Shown piece after piece: positions 27,477-34,151 of a DNA stretch of 34,151 bases. Source of the stretch: Thioploca sp. (lineage in GTDB: Bacteria > Pseudomonadota > Gammaproteobacteria > Beggiatoales > Beggiatoaceae); the NCBI GenBank assembly GCA_030627235.1, contig DAOUSL010000019.1, positions 1 to 34,151 on the forward strand, read 5' to 3'. Each line of letters starts with the position of its first letter. The stretch's first letter is position 1. The notes beneath the pieces were generated by a model. It saw only the letters and a list, made by a program, of their open reading frames with translations. It was not told the origin of the DNA and made no database searches. A program made the position numbers and the translations under genes.

Positions 27477-27905
27477 ATGAAAAAATTGAAAGCTACTCAT
27501 TATGGAAAAGTTGAATTATTTCCTGGAATTAAATCTGCTAGTTATGTATTGAGCGATGGAACTACAGTTCTAAGTGAACGTGGAACCGCTGATTTATTAG
27601 GAATTGACAAAAAGCTCTTGAGTAGTATAAGGGAAAATTGGCCACCAGAAACAATCAAACCATTTATTATTCAAAGTTCGTTTGTAGTATATGAGCCAAT
27701 AAAAGTTACTGCTAAAAATAGCTCTCATAAGGGTAAAAAGATTGTTGTTTATGATATTCAATTTATTGAATCTTTTATAACTGGATACGCATTAGCATTT
27801 GCAAGTGGTGAATTGAAACCAGATCAGATATCTATTGGAGAAAGATGTATGTCTTTGCAATCAGCACTCATTAGTAACGTCTTAGGAAATTCCATAAAAG
27901 AATAA
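27477..27905 (+). CDS. small protein of unknown function with an LSDGTTVLSERG motif
   Basis: A 142-residue soluble protein from the ATG at 27477; the frame is also open from a TTG at 27438, but without a ribosome site. The N-terminal segment (ASYVLSDGTTVLSERGTADLLG) resembles the start of P63C or phage-antirepressor-like proteins, where such a motif precedes a DNA-interacting part. The resemblance is by memory and weak. The rest has no signal peptide or transmembrane helix. It is flanked by the divergent NTPase gene and a convergent glycosyltransferase, so it is a single-gene unit. It may be a mobile or phage-derived relic; not proven. Confidence 0.6.
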   Translation: MKKLKATHYGKVELFPGIKSASYVLSDGTTVLSERGTADLLGIDKKLLSSIRENWPPETIKPFIIQSSFVVYEPIKVTAKNSSHKGKKIVVYDIQFIESFITGYALAFASGELKPDQISIGERCMSLQSALISNVLGNSIKE

Positions 27906-27913
27906 GTGTAAAC

Positions 27914-27976
27914 AACTCGTAAGCTGTATACAATACACATATAGTTCATAGGGTGCGTTTATACACCCTACGAGTT
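27914..27976. terminator. nested inverted repeat between convergent genes
   Basis: An inner stem TAGGGTG (27949-27955) / CACCCTA (27964-27970) has an 8-nt loop. An outer pair AACTCGTA (27914-27921) / TACGAGTT (27969-27976) shares its first two bases with the inner stem. It lies between the end of the 142-aa gene and the end of the glycosyltransferase on the other strand, so a two-way transcription end or a small repeat element is plausible. Confidence 0.45.
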
Positions 27977-28004
27977 TGCTGGAAATAAGCCTTCCCAAAA
28001 TATT

Positions 28005-30074
28005 TTATCCATTGCAATAGTATATAGAAGTATGATTAATAGTGAAATCTTCTAATGAATTAGTTAAATTAGGATTATAAAAAGGATCATTTTTTAATAT
28101 TGTTCCCCAACGTTGTTGCATATAATATTCTTCAGTTTGCAAACGAGTTTTTTTAGCAGAAGTATTATCTAATCCTCGAGTTTTAGATTCATGATGATAT
28201 AAAGTGACTTGTGGCAACACTACATTACGAAAACCTTGGTGTAATAATCTTAAGCAAAAATCAACATCATTGAAAGCAATCGATAAATTTTCATCAAAAC
28301 CAGCTTCCCATAATTTACGTTCAACCATTAAGCAAGCTCCTGTAATAGCAGAATAATTAGATACTACAGCTAAACGATTATAATAACCATTGCTTTCAAC
28401 TGGAAAATGTTTATGGCTATGATTGGCAATTCCGCCAATGCCACAAATTAATCCGGCATGTTGGATAGTATTATCTTGTTGATACAATAATTTACAGCCT
28501 ACAGCTCCAATTTCAGGATGTTGAGCAAATCCAATCATCTCTTGTAACCAATCAGTTGATGCAATAACTTCAGTATCATTATTTAATAATAAAATAATTT
28601 CACCTTTAGCTTGCTGAACTCCATAATTAACTAATTTGGAAAAGTTAAACTGAATATCATATTGAAATACTCGATAAGTTGCTTGGTATTCTGCTAATAA
28701 TTGGAGAGCTTCAGGTTCTGTGCTTCCATTATCAACTATAATAATTTCTAAGTTTTGATAGCTAGTAAGCTTACTGATAGAAGCAATACAACGACGTAAT
28801 ATATCAGGCTTATCTTTAGTCGGGATGATAATACTAACTAATGGTTCTCCAATCACTGGATAGCTTATTATATTAAAATTATTAACTTTATTAACAACTC
28901 CACCATGTCCTTCACGATCCAAAGCAGTTTGGGCGATCTGTAATGAATAATTAGTAGAATTTTCCATCCGTCGTTGATGATATAAAATTTTTGGAATATG
29001 TTGTACGTTGTGTGCAGTAAATCGCAATGCTATATCCCATAAATCCCCAGTGAAATTTATTTGTTGCAATAAAACGGTTCGATAAACTGCCAATTGACCA
29101 GTATATTCTTGACCTCTCAAAAATTCTATAGAATAATCTGGTTTAAAATAAGGTTCATCAAATAATCCATCTAACTCAAATTTATCTTCATCCGAATATA
29201 GCATATCAACTTCATCATGAAGCCATTCAGAAATTTCTAATAAAGCATCTTTGGTTAATAGATCAGTCGAAGGAATTATAGCTACATATTTACCAGTTAC
29301 CGATTTAAAAATATTATCTAGTTTAACAAAAAATTTGGTTGTTGGTGGATAATTAATATCATCTTGTTTTGCACCGTGAATGATTAATTCCCAATGCGGA
29401 TAAGCTTGTTCCACTATACTATCTATACAATCTTGTACATATTTTTCTGCTAAAACAATTATGCTAATTAAGATCGATTTGGTAGCTATTGGTAAATTTG
29501 CTGGCAGTGAATAACAGTAGTTTGCTAATCCTTGTTTATTCTCACATTTTATTTCTAACCAAAGGAATAGAGTATTTATATTATTATCTGCATCGGGTGA
29601 TTGCATTTGGCAGATATATTCATTTTTTGGTAAATGGTTGTCCAGTATAAATTTAGTATATTGATTATCTTGAGCTTTAGTGCCATCTAATTTAGCAGTC
29701 GCAATTAAAGAATCTTGAGCAAAAATAGATAATATCAGCTGACAATTATTAATACGATTACCAGTTCCTAACTTAATAAAAATTTCTGTAGTTGGTTTTC
29801 TAACTATAAATTGCCATTGGAAAAGTTTATGACTTAAAATTGGTATTGAAACTTCTATATTTTGATTATCTGTTGTTGAAGAAGAAAGACTTATAACTGG
29901 AATTAAACCATACTTATCAAGTTCAAATAATAGATGATCTGGTGTAAATAGGACAGGGGTAATTATATGTTTAACCAATTGAGATAATTTTGATTTCCAA
30001 GCTTCTCGTTCTGATCTTAATAATAATTGCTCAAATGGTTTTAGAGTTTGCTGATGAAGTGGTGAATATTGCAT
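28005..30074 (-). CDS. two-domain GT2 glycosyltransferase, first domain apparently degenerate
   Basis: A 689-residue protein with a non-catalytic N-terminal region (about 1-205), a first GT-A domain (about 208-390) and a second GT-A domain (about 407-665). The second has the full set: SIIIPTKDKPD, IIIVDNGSTEPE, LLLNNDTEV (D500) and FNDVDFCLRL (D603, D605). That pattern is typical of rhamnosyl- or glycan-chain transferases. The first keeps the scaffold (DMLYSDEDKFELDG, FKPDYSIEFLRG, HIPKILYHQR), but its DHDD-type metal site reads PSTD (268-271). It is therefore probably inactive or acceptor-binding. It is a single gene on the minus strand, not in the 5.9-10.1 kb polysaccharide unit. The sugar specificity is unknown. 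Confidence 0.85.
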   Translation of the reverse strand: MQYSPLHQQTLKPFEQLLLRSEREAWKSKLSQLVKHIITPVLFTPDHLLFELDKYGLIPVISLSSSTTDNQNIEVSIPILSHKLFQWQFIVRKPTTEIFIKLGTGNRINNCQLILSIFAQDSLIATAKLDGTKAQDNQYTKFILDNHLPKNEYICQMQSPDADNNINTLFLWLEIKCENKQGLANYCYSLPANLPIATKSILISIIVLAEKYVQDCIDSIVEQAYPHWELIIHGAKQDDINYPPTTKFFVKLDNIFKSVTGKYVAIIPSTDLLTKDALLEISEWLHDEVDMLYSDEDKFELDGLFDEPYFKPDYSIEFLRGQEYTGQLAVYRTVLLQQINFTGDLWDIALRFTAHNVQHIPKILYHQRRMENSTNYSLQIAQTALDREGHGGVVNKVNNFNIISYPVIGEPLVSIIIPTKDKPDILRRCIASISKLTSYQNLEIIIVDNGSTEPEALQLLAEYQATYRVFQYDIQFNFSKLVNYGVQQAKGEIILLLNNDTEVIASTDWLQEMIGFAQHPEIGAVGCKLLYQQDNTIQHAGLICGIGGIANHSHKHFPVESNGYYNRLAVVSNYSAITGACLMVERKLWEAGFDENLSIAFNDVDFCLRLLHQGFRNVVLPQVTLYHHESKTRGLDNTSAKKTRLQTEEYYMQQRWGTILKNDPFYNPNLTNSLEDFTINHTSIYYCNG

Positions 30075-30139
30075 AAATATTGTTATATAAAAGAAGGTAA
30101 AATTATTTCTATAAGAAGACTATAAATATATTTTGCATA

Positions 30140-30247
30140 ACTCGACTATCAAGTTTTCTTGTAGAGACAAGGCATGCCTTGTCTCTACATCAAGTGGTTT
30201 ATTCTTGTTTGATGCCAAATTCCTGTCAAAAAACTTAATAGTCGAGT
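30140..30247. mobile_element. MITE-like element, family B, with 30-bp perfect palindrome
   Basis: Terminal repeats are CTCGACTATCAAGTTTTCT (from 30141) and its partner ending at 30246, 17 of 19 matching. Just inside the left end is a perfect 30-bp palindrome at 30160-30189, TGTAGAGACAAGGCA and its reverse complement. The rest can form a weaker hairpin (CATCAAG ... CTTGTTTGATG). There is no coding capacity. It sits directly upstream of hemJ, between divergent genes, so it may affect expression. Confidence 0.7.
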
Positions 30248-30296
30248 ATAATTAAAATTTAACAATATAACTATTTATAAAATGAGGTTAAAATGA

Positions 30297-30722
30297 ATGC
30301 TATGGGTTAAAGCCTTTCACATTATTTTTATAGTAACATGGTTCGCTGGGTTATTTTATTTACCACGTTTGTTTGTGTATCATGCCATGAGTAATGACAA
30401 TATTAGTAATGAACGATTCAAAATTATGGAACGTAAATTATATTATGGAATCACTACTCCCAGTGCAATTATAACTGTAATTTTAGGTATATGGATGCTA
30501 TGGGATTATGCTTGGGTTGCTTTTTCCAAAGCTGGTTGGTTACATGCTAAATTGACTTTAATAGTTATTTTAATAGGTTATCATATTTATTGTGGTAAAT
30601 TAGTAAAATATTTCAAACATGATCAAAATAAACATAGCCATATATTTTATCGTTGGTTTAATGAATTTCCAGTAATTATTTTACTTGCTGTGGTCATTTT
30701 AGCTGTAGTTAAACCATTTTAA
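30297..30722 (+). CDS. hemJ: protoporphyrinogen IX oxidase, HemJ type
   Basis: HemJ converts protoporphyrinogen IX to protoporphyrin IX in heme synthesis at the inner membrane. At 141 residues it has the normal HemJ size with four transmembrane helices. The N-terminal LWVKAFHIIFIVTWFAGLFYLPRLFVYH is the family hallmark (H8, R24, H29). GWLHAKLTLIVILIGYH supplies H83 and K85 in the third helix. GAGG lies 9 bases before the ATG. It is a single gene: upstream is the family B MITE, downstream the family A MITE. Many gammaproteobacteria use HemG instead, so HemJ fits a subset of lineages. hemD lies 2 kb further on. Confidence 0.88.
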   Translation: MLWVKAFHIIFIVTWFAGLFYLPRLFVYHAMSNDNISNERFKIMERKLYYGITTPSAIITVILGIWMLWDYAWVAFSKAGWLHAKLTLIVILIGYHIYCGKLVKYFKHDQNKHSHIFYRWFNEFPVIILLAVVILAVVKPF

Positions 30723-30742
30723 TTGTGTAGTCCAAGATATAT

Positions 30743-30919
30743 TAGACATCTTTCCCAAATACTGAAAGTAATCTAGCTAAGTATAATTGTATTAACAACT
30801 GACTTTATGTAGGATGTAATGAGTTTATGAATTACATCTTTCGAGTCGCATTAACACGATTGATGCAATTCACTTCGTTCATTGCATCCTACATTTATAT
30901 AATCTTAGTAAGATGTCTA
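30743..30919. repeat. MITE-like element, family A, copy 2 (inverted relative to copy 1)
   Basis: Ends are TAGACATCTTTCCCAAATAC and, reverse-complemented, TAGACATCTTACTAAGAT. The core (30807-30894) has the same ATGTAGGATG/CATCCTACAT bounds as copy 1 and, on the reverse strand, the same GCAATGAACGAAG and GATGTAATTC segments plus ~19 extra central bases. Long and short arms are swapped relative to copy 1, so it is a full copy in the opposite direction. It begins 20 bp after the hemJ stop. Confidence 0.8.
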
Positions 30920-30942
30920 GTGTATCCAACAATTTTATTAGC

Positions 30943-30988
30943 GGCTATTAATGGTTCAATCCATAATGTGATTAAACCATTAATAGCC
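30943..30988. terminator. long near-perfect hairpin between convergent genes
   Basis: GGCTATTAATGGTT (30943-30956) pairs fully with 30975-30988. After one mismatch, AATC/GATT extends the stem, leaving an 8-nt loop. It lies between the ends of hemJ and the TMEM43-family gene, so it could end transcripts from both sides. No long T-run follows. Confidence 0.5.
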
Positions 30989-31029
30989 CATGAATGAAAC
31001 CTATGGAATTATCTGTAATATTATGTAAA

Positions 31030-32298
31030 CTATTTCATTGGAACGCCATTTTCTTCCACTAACATATGTTCTGATGGTACTAATATTGTATGTTGTTCCA
31101 TTGGAATAATAGGTTGTGGAACTTTATCGTTTTCTAGTTTTTTAACTTTGCTAAACCTTTGGACACCTTTTAGCAAAAATAAAAAGCTCAGAGAAATTAA
31201 GATTAAAATAATTGCTGCTAATGGGCGATAATATAACCAAGATATTGCAATACTATCCAAAGAGAATGTTAGGGCAAAGATAAAAGCTCCAAACCAACCG
31301 ATATAACCCAAAATAGTATTAAAAAATGGGATTATTTTTGTCAAAATTCTGAATACTTGAAAAATTACTCCAAGCCCTATAAACATTAGCAAAAATCCTA
31401 AAAATCGCAAAAACCAAATAAAATTATTATTAAATACTTTAGCTTGTTTAAACATAGTTTTGGCATCGACTGTACCATATTCAAATAGTTCAATTTTCCC
31501 AGCTATTCTAGTTTGATATGGAACTAAATCAGAATCAGCCTGCTTGGCAATAATAGTAATAGTAGTAGGTAATACAATTTCAAACCTAATTCGTAAATCC
31601 CCAATTTGTGGATTATAAGCTGGGTCTTTACCAATATAATAATCCCCGAATTTTAAAGATATTTTGGAATCAGTTATATCTTGAATTTGAACAGGAGATT
31701 TTTCTATCGGCATATGCTGATAATTATTTAACTGGTTGACAATACCATCTGATAAAGTGAATTCTCCCAAAGTAACCTGTTCAGCTATGAATTCATGACT
31801 TTTTATCGGCATTGATGGATTTTTATGGCCAGTATAATTTTCAAACTCCTTTTTAGAATTAATATGTTCTTTTGACCAAATTTTCTCATAGGTGTAAGTC
31901 ATAGTAATAGTATCTTTACTACCTAAAAATCCATTGGATTCAGAATGTTGGTTTTCTTGCCATTGATACATTTCTACCATACGCCGCAATTTTATAACAT
32001 CAGCGGCATCAATCCCAAATTTTTCATCTGTTATTATTTCATTAGTTACTGCTGGACCACTGAGATGAATCAGCTTACTTTCATTAAATAAATCAACTTG
32101 ATTGGCTTCAATAGATATTACTTCTTGTTCAGCTTCTGCTAAAGTTTGTACTCTATGTATTACATTGCCTTCATTCCAAAATAGAATTATTAATGAAAAA
32201 GATAATAATAGCACTCCAAATATAATATTTTTAAAATATTCTTTAGTATGTGTATTCCATGATTGTTGAGAAGTAGATTCGGTGTAAAATGTGGCCAT
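31030..32298 (-). CDS. TMEM43 (LUMA) family membrane protein
   Basis: A 422-residue protein. One transmembrane helix near the N-terminus (about 26-44) is followed by LFWNEGNVIHRVQTLAEAEQEV and a ~240-residue extracytoplasmic domain. Three or four helices follow toward the C-terminus (about 293-385). The sequences LIHLSGPAVTNEIITDEKFGI and LRRMVEMYQWQENQ are the strongest TMEM43 signatures known to me. The last ~40 residues are soluble and charged. Bacterial members have no settled role; animal TMEM43 is an inner-nuclear-membrane protein. It is a single gene between convergent hemJ and upstream hemD on the same strand, with a 254-bp gap to hemD. Confidence 0.85.
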   Translation of the reverse strand: MATFYTESTSQQSWNTHTKEYFKNIIFGVLLLSFSLIILFWNEGNVIHRVQTLAEAEQEVISIEANQVDLFNESKLIHLSGPAVTNEIITDEKFGIDAADVIKLRRMVEMYQWQENQHSESNGFLGSKDTITMTYTYEKIWSKEHINSKKEFENYTGHKNPSMPIKSHEFIAEQVTLGEFTLSDGIVNQLNNYQHMPIEKSPVQIQDITDSKISLKFGDYYIGKDPAYNPQIGDLRIRFEIVLPTTITIIAKQADSDLVPYQTRIAGKIELFEYGTVDAKTMFKQAKVFNNNFIWFLRFLGFLLMFIGLGVIFQVFRILTKIIPFFNTILGYIGWFGAFIFALTFSLDSIAISWLYYRPLAAIILILISLSFLFLLKGVQRFSKVKKLENDKVPQPIIPMEQHTILVPSEHMLVEENGVPMK

Positions 32299-32552
32299 AA
32301 TATTACCTTTTTATACTAAAACAGCTTTCTGTATAAAGTTAAAATAAACTTGTGGAAGTCAGTGATTTAAAAAACAGTTATAATATAATAATTAGATTAC
32401 TGTAGTCAATATTTAAGCTTCTTAAGGTATTCTAAATTATTTGTAAATATCTTATTTAATTGTGAAATTAGTTAAGTTATTAAATATAGCAATTCTTAAT
32501 TAAATTCAAAATCAATTACTTATATTTCTGTGGTTTATCCAATCAAAAAATG

Positions 32553-33269
32553 CTATACAATATTAGCAGCTTGTAATACAGCAATGAGCAATCCGTCGTT
32601 ACTAGCAGTGGGTGCAACTAATATTGGAGCTTGAATTCCTAATTGTTTGGCTTTTTGTGCTAAACGTTCGCTTATTACTACCATTGGATTTTGCCGTATC
32701 CATTCTGATTTTGGTAACATCGCTAATAGATTTTTTAATCCTTCTCCACTGGTAATGATGGTTATATCAGCATAAATATTTTGGGTTGGATTTGGAGGTT
32801 TTAGTCGTTGATATACTGAAATATATTGCACTTTAGCCTTGCGTTTCCGCAAAGATTCTGCTAAAAGTTCTCGGCCTTCTTTACCTCGAAAAATTACAAT
32901 TTGTTTATTTATTATGGTTTGTAACTGTGGCATTAATAATAAAGTTTCACTATTGAAAGGTGGAGCTGGACATAATGCAGTTAATCCTAATTTTTGTAAA
33001 GTTGCGGCAGTGCTTTTACCTACTGCAAACAGTTGTAATTTAGTTGGTAACACTATATTTGATAGAGTTTTTTCTACTGCATTACTACTAATAAAAATAG
33101 CTATATCAAAACTGTCAAAATTATAAGCTTGCCAATTATTATTGCAATCAATAATCTTTATAACAGGTAGTCTAATCGCTTGACCTCCCTGATATTCAAT
33201 TAATTTACACAATGAATCAGCTTGATGAACTGGTCTGGTTACTAATACTTTAAGTTTATTTAATAGCAT
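32553..33269 (-). CDS. hemD: uroporphyrinogen-III synthase
   Basis: HemD cyclises hydroxymethylbilane with ring D inversion to uroporphyrinogen III, in the cytoplasm. The 238-residue length is normal. Characteristic segments are VLVTRPVHQADSLCKLIEYQGGQA, FDIAIFISSNAV, AVGKSTAATLQKLG, VIFRGKEGRELLAESLRKRKAKV and VVISERLAQKAKQLG, in the expected order across the two lobes. HemD is poorly conserved, but this motif set is convincing. hemC is not upstream: the gap holds a decayed transposase, which may have separated the usual hemC-hemD pair. It shares the tetrapyrrole pathway with hemJ nearby. Confidence 0.9.
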   Translation of the reverse strand: MLLNKLKVLVTRPVHQADSLCKLIEYQGGQAIRLPVIKIIDCNNNWQAYNFDSFDIAIFISSNAVEKTLSNIVLPTKLQLFAVGKSTAATLQKLGLTALCPAPPFNSETLLLMPQLQTIINKQIVIFRGKEGRELLAESLRKRKAKVQYISVYQRLKPPNPTQNIYADITIITSGEGLKNLLAMLPKSEWIRQNPMVVISERLAQKAKQLGIQAPILVAPTASNDGLLIAVLQAANIV

Positions 33270-33293
33270 AATTTATAGATAAAATACTTTACA

Positions 33294-33313
33294 TGAGACA
33301 TCTTTCCTAATAC
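33294..33313. repeat. solitary terminal repeat related to MITE family A
   Basis: The 20 bases TGAGACATCTTTCCTAATAC resemble the ends of both family A elements (TAGACATCTTTCC(C)AAATAC). They lie downstream of the decayed transposase, where the end of its element would be expected. No partner copy is seen on the far side. Confidence 0.5.
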
Positions 33314-33339
33314 GTGAAGAAACGTTGAAAACATTTTGT

Positions 33340-33572
33340 TCAATTAAAATAGGATTCGAGAATGATGAATAATCATCTTAGTTTACCCCAATTGATTTTA
33401 CTGTAAAAAACGCTGGATATTCCTATAATTACCACCTTTCTCTATCCAACGAAAGATTCCCAATATAGTGATACGACCATTCATTGACAACATTGCTTCT
33501 GCTATGATTAATAATCTATAAATATTTGTATAGTGCTGGACTTAAACAAGTTAAAACGGTTATAATTTCCAT
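33340..33572 (-). pseudogene. decayed N-terminal fragment of a transposase
   Basis: The minus strand reads in broken frames like the start of a known DDE-type transposase. One frame gives MEIITVLTCLSPALYKYL then a stop. A second gives RLLIIAEAMLSMNGRITILG joined directly to IFRWIEKGGNYRNIQRF. A third continues INWGKLR, stop, LFIILESYFN. I recall intact relatives with TGRVTMLGISRW and KGGSYRTIQRFF. At least two frame changes and one in-frame stop are needed, and the bulk of the gene is missing, so it is dead. It lies between hemD and the small secreted protein gene. The exact IS family is uncertain. Confidence 0.65.
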
Positions 33573-33666
33573 TGATGATTGTTTATTAGAATAATAATTT
33601 TAACACAATCTGCTTTTTCACAGTTACCGATGACGATATAGACTTTACAACTTAAAGATAATTAAC

Positions 33667-33909
33667 ATGAAAACTAAAATAACCATATTATTAACCGCAC
33701 TCATTCTAATATTAGCCATCCAATCCAGTTGCATCAATAGTAAACAACATAAACGACGTGGTGCACCACCTGAGGCTTACACCGCTTGTGAAGGCAAAAG
33801 TGCAGGCGATACAGCACAGTTTCAAAATCGACGGGGTGAAACGATGAATGGCACATGTGAAGAAGACAATGGCAAACTCATACTCAGACCTAATCATTCT
33901 AAAAGATAA
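33667..33909 (+). CDS. small secreted protein with a PPEAYTACEGKSAGD motif
   Basis: An 80-residue exported protein with a basic start, a hydrophobic signal segment (about 4-20) ending near SSC, and a short polar domain. The motif RRGAPPEAYTACEGKSAGDTAQF...GETMNGTCEEDNGKLILRP recalls a family of tiny periplasmic proteins. Many members there have more cysteines (GDxCxF); here the CxF cysteine is replaced. The residues before Cys22 (QSS) are a poor lipobox, so lipid anchoring is doubtful. Base composition is less AT-rich than its neighbours. A hairpin TCAGGT/ACCTGA follows at 33926-33945. Function is unknown. Confidence 0.7.
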   Translation: MKTKITILLTALILILAIQSSCINSKQHKRRGAPPEAYTACEGKSAGDTAQFQNRRGETMNGTCEEDNGKLILRPNHSKR

Positions 33910-33925
33910 GCAATACACATAGCCT

Positions 33926-33945
33926 TCAGGTAAATAAAAACCTGA
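33926..33945 (+). terminator. small hairpin after the 80-aa secreted protein
   Basis: A 6-bp stem TCAGGT / ACCTGA with loop AAATAAAA lies 16 bp past the stop codon. No T-run follows. Weak evidence for a transcript end. Confidence 0.3.
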
Positions 33946-34007
33946 TAGGTCTATACAAATGATTTACAAATAGCCTATAAAGTGAATTTATAATGGATAC
34001 TTAAACA

Positions 34008-34151
34008 ATAAAGCCTTTGGTTTTAACCAGTAGCGTCTTATTGGTATTGGTACACACCAATAGTATGGCAACACTCAGCGTGGATTATGCTTGTTTTGAT
34101 TCAGACAATAACAGTTTTATTTACCAGAAACCGATGCGGGCAATATGGGAA
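34008..34151 (+). CDS. partial secreted protein running off the right edge, start codon unclear
   Basis: The frame from 34008 reads IKPLVLTSSVLLVLVHTNSMA, then TLSVDYACFDSDNNSF, a convincing signal peptide followed by a mature start. The natural first codon is ATA instead of ATG. An ATG in the same frame at 33993 is followed two codons later by a TAA. A TTG at 34017 or the ATG at 34065 could serve. Near the edge another frame (FYLPETDAGNMG) also looks plausible, so a frameshift is possible. It may be a pseudogene or an alternative-start gene. The family is not recognised. Confidence 0.4.
   Translation, partial: MKPLVLTSSVLLVLVHTNSMATLSVDYACFDSDNNSFIYQKPMRAIWE

Noticed and set aside
32839-33126. 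95-codon frame opposite hemD
   Set aside because: Antisense shadow of hemD with no supporting signal.
33712-33918. 68-codon minus-strand frame opposite the 80-aa secreted protein
   Set aside because: The plus-strand protein has a signal peptide and family-like motif. The minus frame has neither.

Overview
The window is AT-rich throughout (roughly 30% GC by eye) and reads as a chromosome segment of a gammaproteobacterium. Supporting signs are a complete Pseudomonas-type minor pilin operon (fimT-pilV-pilW-pilX-pilY1-pilE), an ftsL-ftsI pair, hemJ and hemD, and E. coli-like tRNA-Ala and tRNA-Glu genes. The low GC, the caspase-like CHAT/TPR protein, the TMEM43-type protein and the many palindromic and MITE-like repeats would suit a large sulfur bacterium of the Beggiatoa/Thiotrichales type. 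That placement is inference; no marker here proves it.

Layout. (1) 1-2.7 kb: a gene-poor edge, then a secreted TPR-CHAT protein. (2) 3.06-5.57 kb: a receiver-only response regulator whose stop overlaps the start of ftsL, which overlaps ftsI. The usual dcw neighbours (mraZ, rsmH, murE) are absent. (3) 5.9-10.15 kb: an exopolysaccharide unit with an outer-membrane export lipoprotein, a Wzc-like chain-length protein with a degenerate kinase P-loop, and a GT2 glycosyltransferase. (4) 10.3-12.0 kb: a CopD-like membrane protein and a MotA/ExbB/ZorA-like membrane protein with a coiled-coil tail and TPR end. (5) 12.06-12.28 kb, minus strand: tRNA-Ala and tRNA-Glu behind a consensus sigma70 promoter. 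(6) 12.56-23.0 kb: the minor pilin operon, with a very large PilY1 whose VWA domain is split by four tandem repeats, ending in a DUF2279-like gene. (7) 23.0-27.2 kb, minus: a prokaryotic glutamate-receptor-like channel protein and a polytopic membrane protein fused to a STAND-like NTPase. (8) 27.4-33.3 kb: a small unknown protein, a two-domain glycosyltransferase, hemJ, a TMEM43-family protein and hemD. (9) 33.3-34.15 kb: a decayed transposase, a small secreted protein and the start of another secreted protein that runs off the end.

Several genes fit a surface and motility theme. The pilin operon would build and tip the type IV pilus, and the polysaccharide genes would make slime or capsule, as expected for a gliding or attached filament. 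The ftsL-ftsI pair supplies septal peptidoglycan synthesis, here possibly coupled to a two-component signal. hemJ and hemD belong to the same tetrapyrrole pathway but are not in one operon.

The intergenic DNA is rich in structure. Two full copies of a 175-177 bp MITE-like element lie in opposite orientation at 24.2 and 30.7 kb. A related terminal repeat sits beside the decayed transposase at 33.3 kb. A different MITE-like element with a 30-bp perfect palindrome lies at 30.14 kb. No CRISPR array, prophage or complete insertion sequence was seen.
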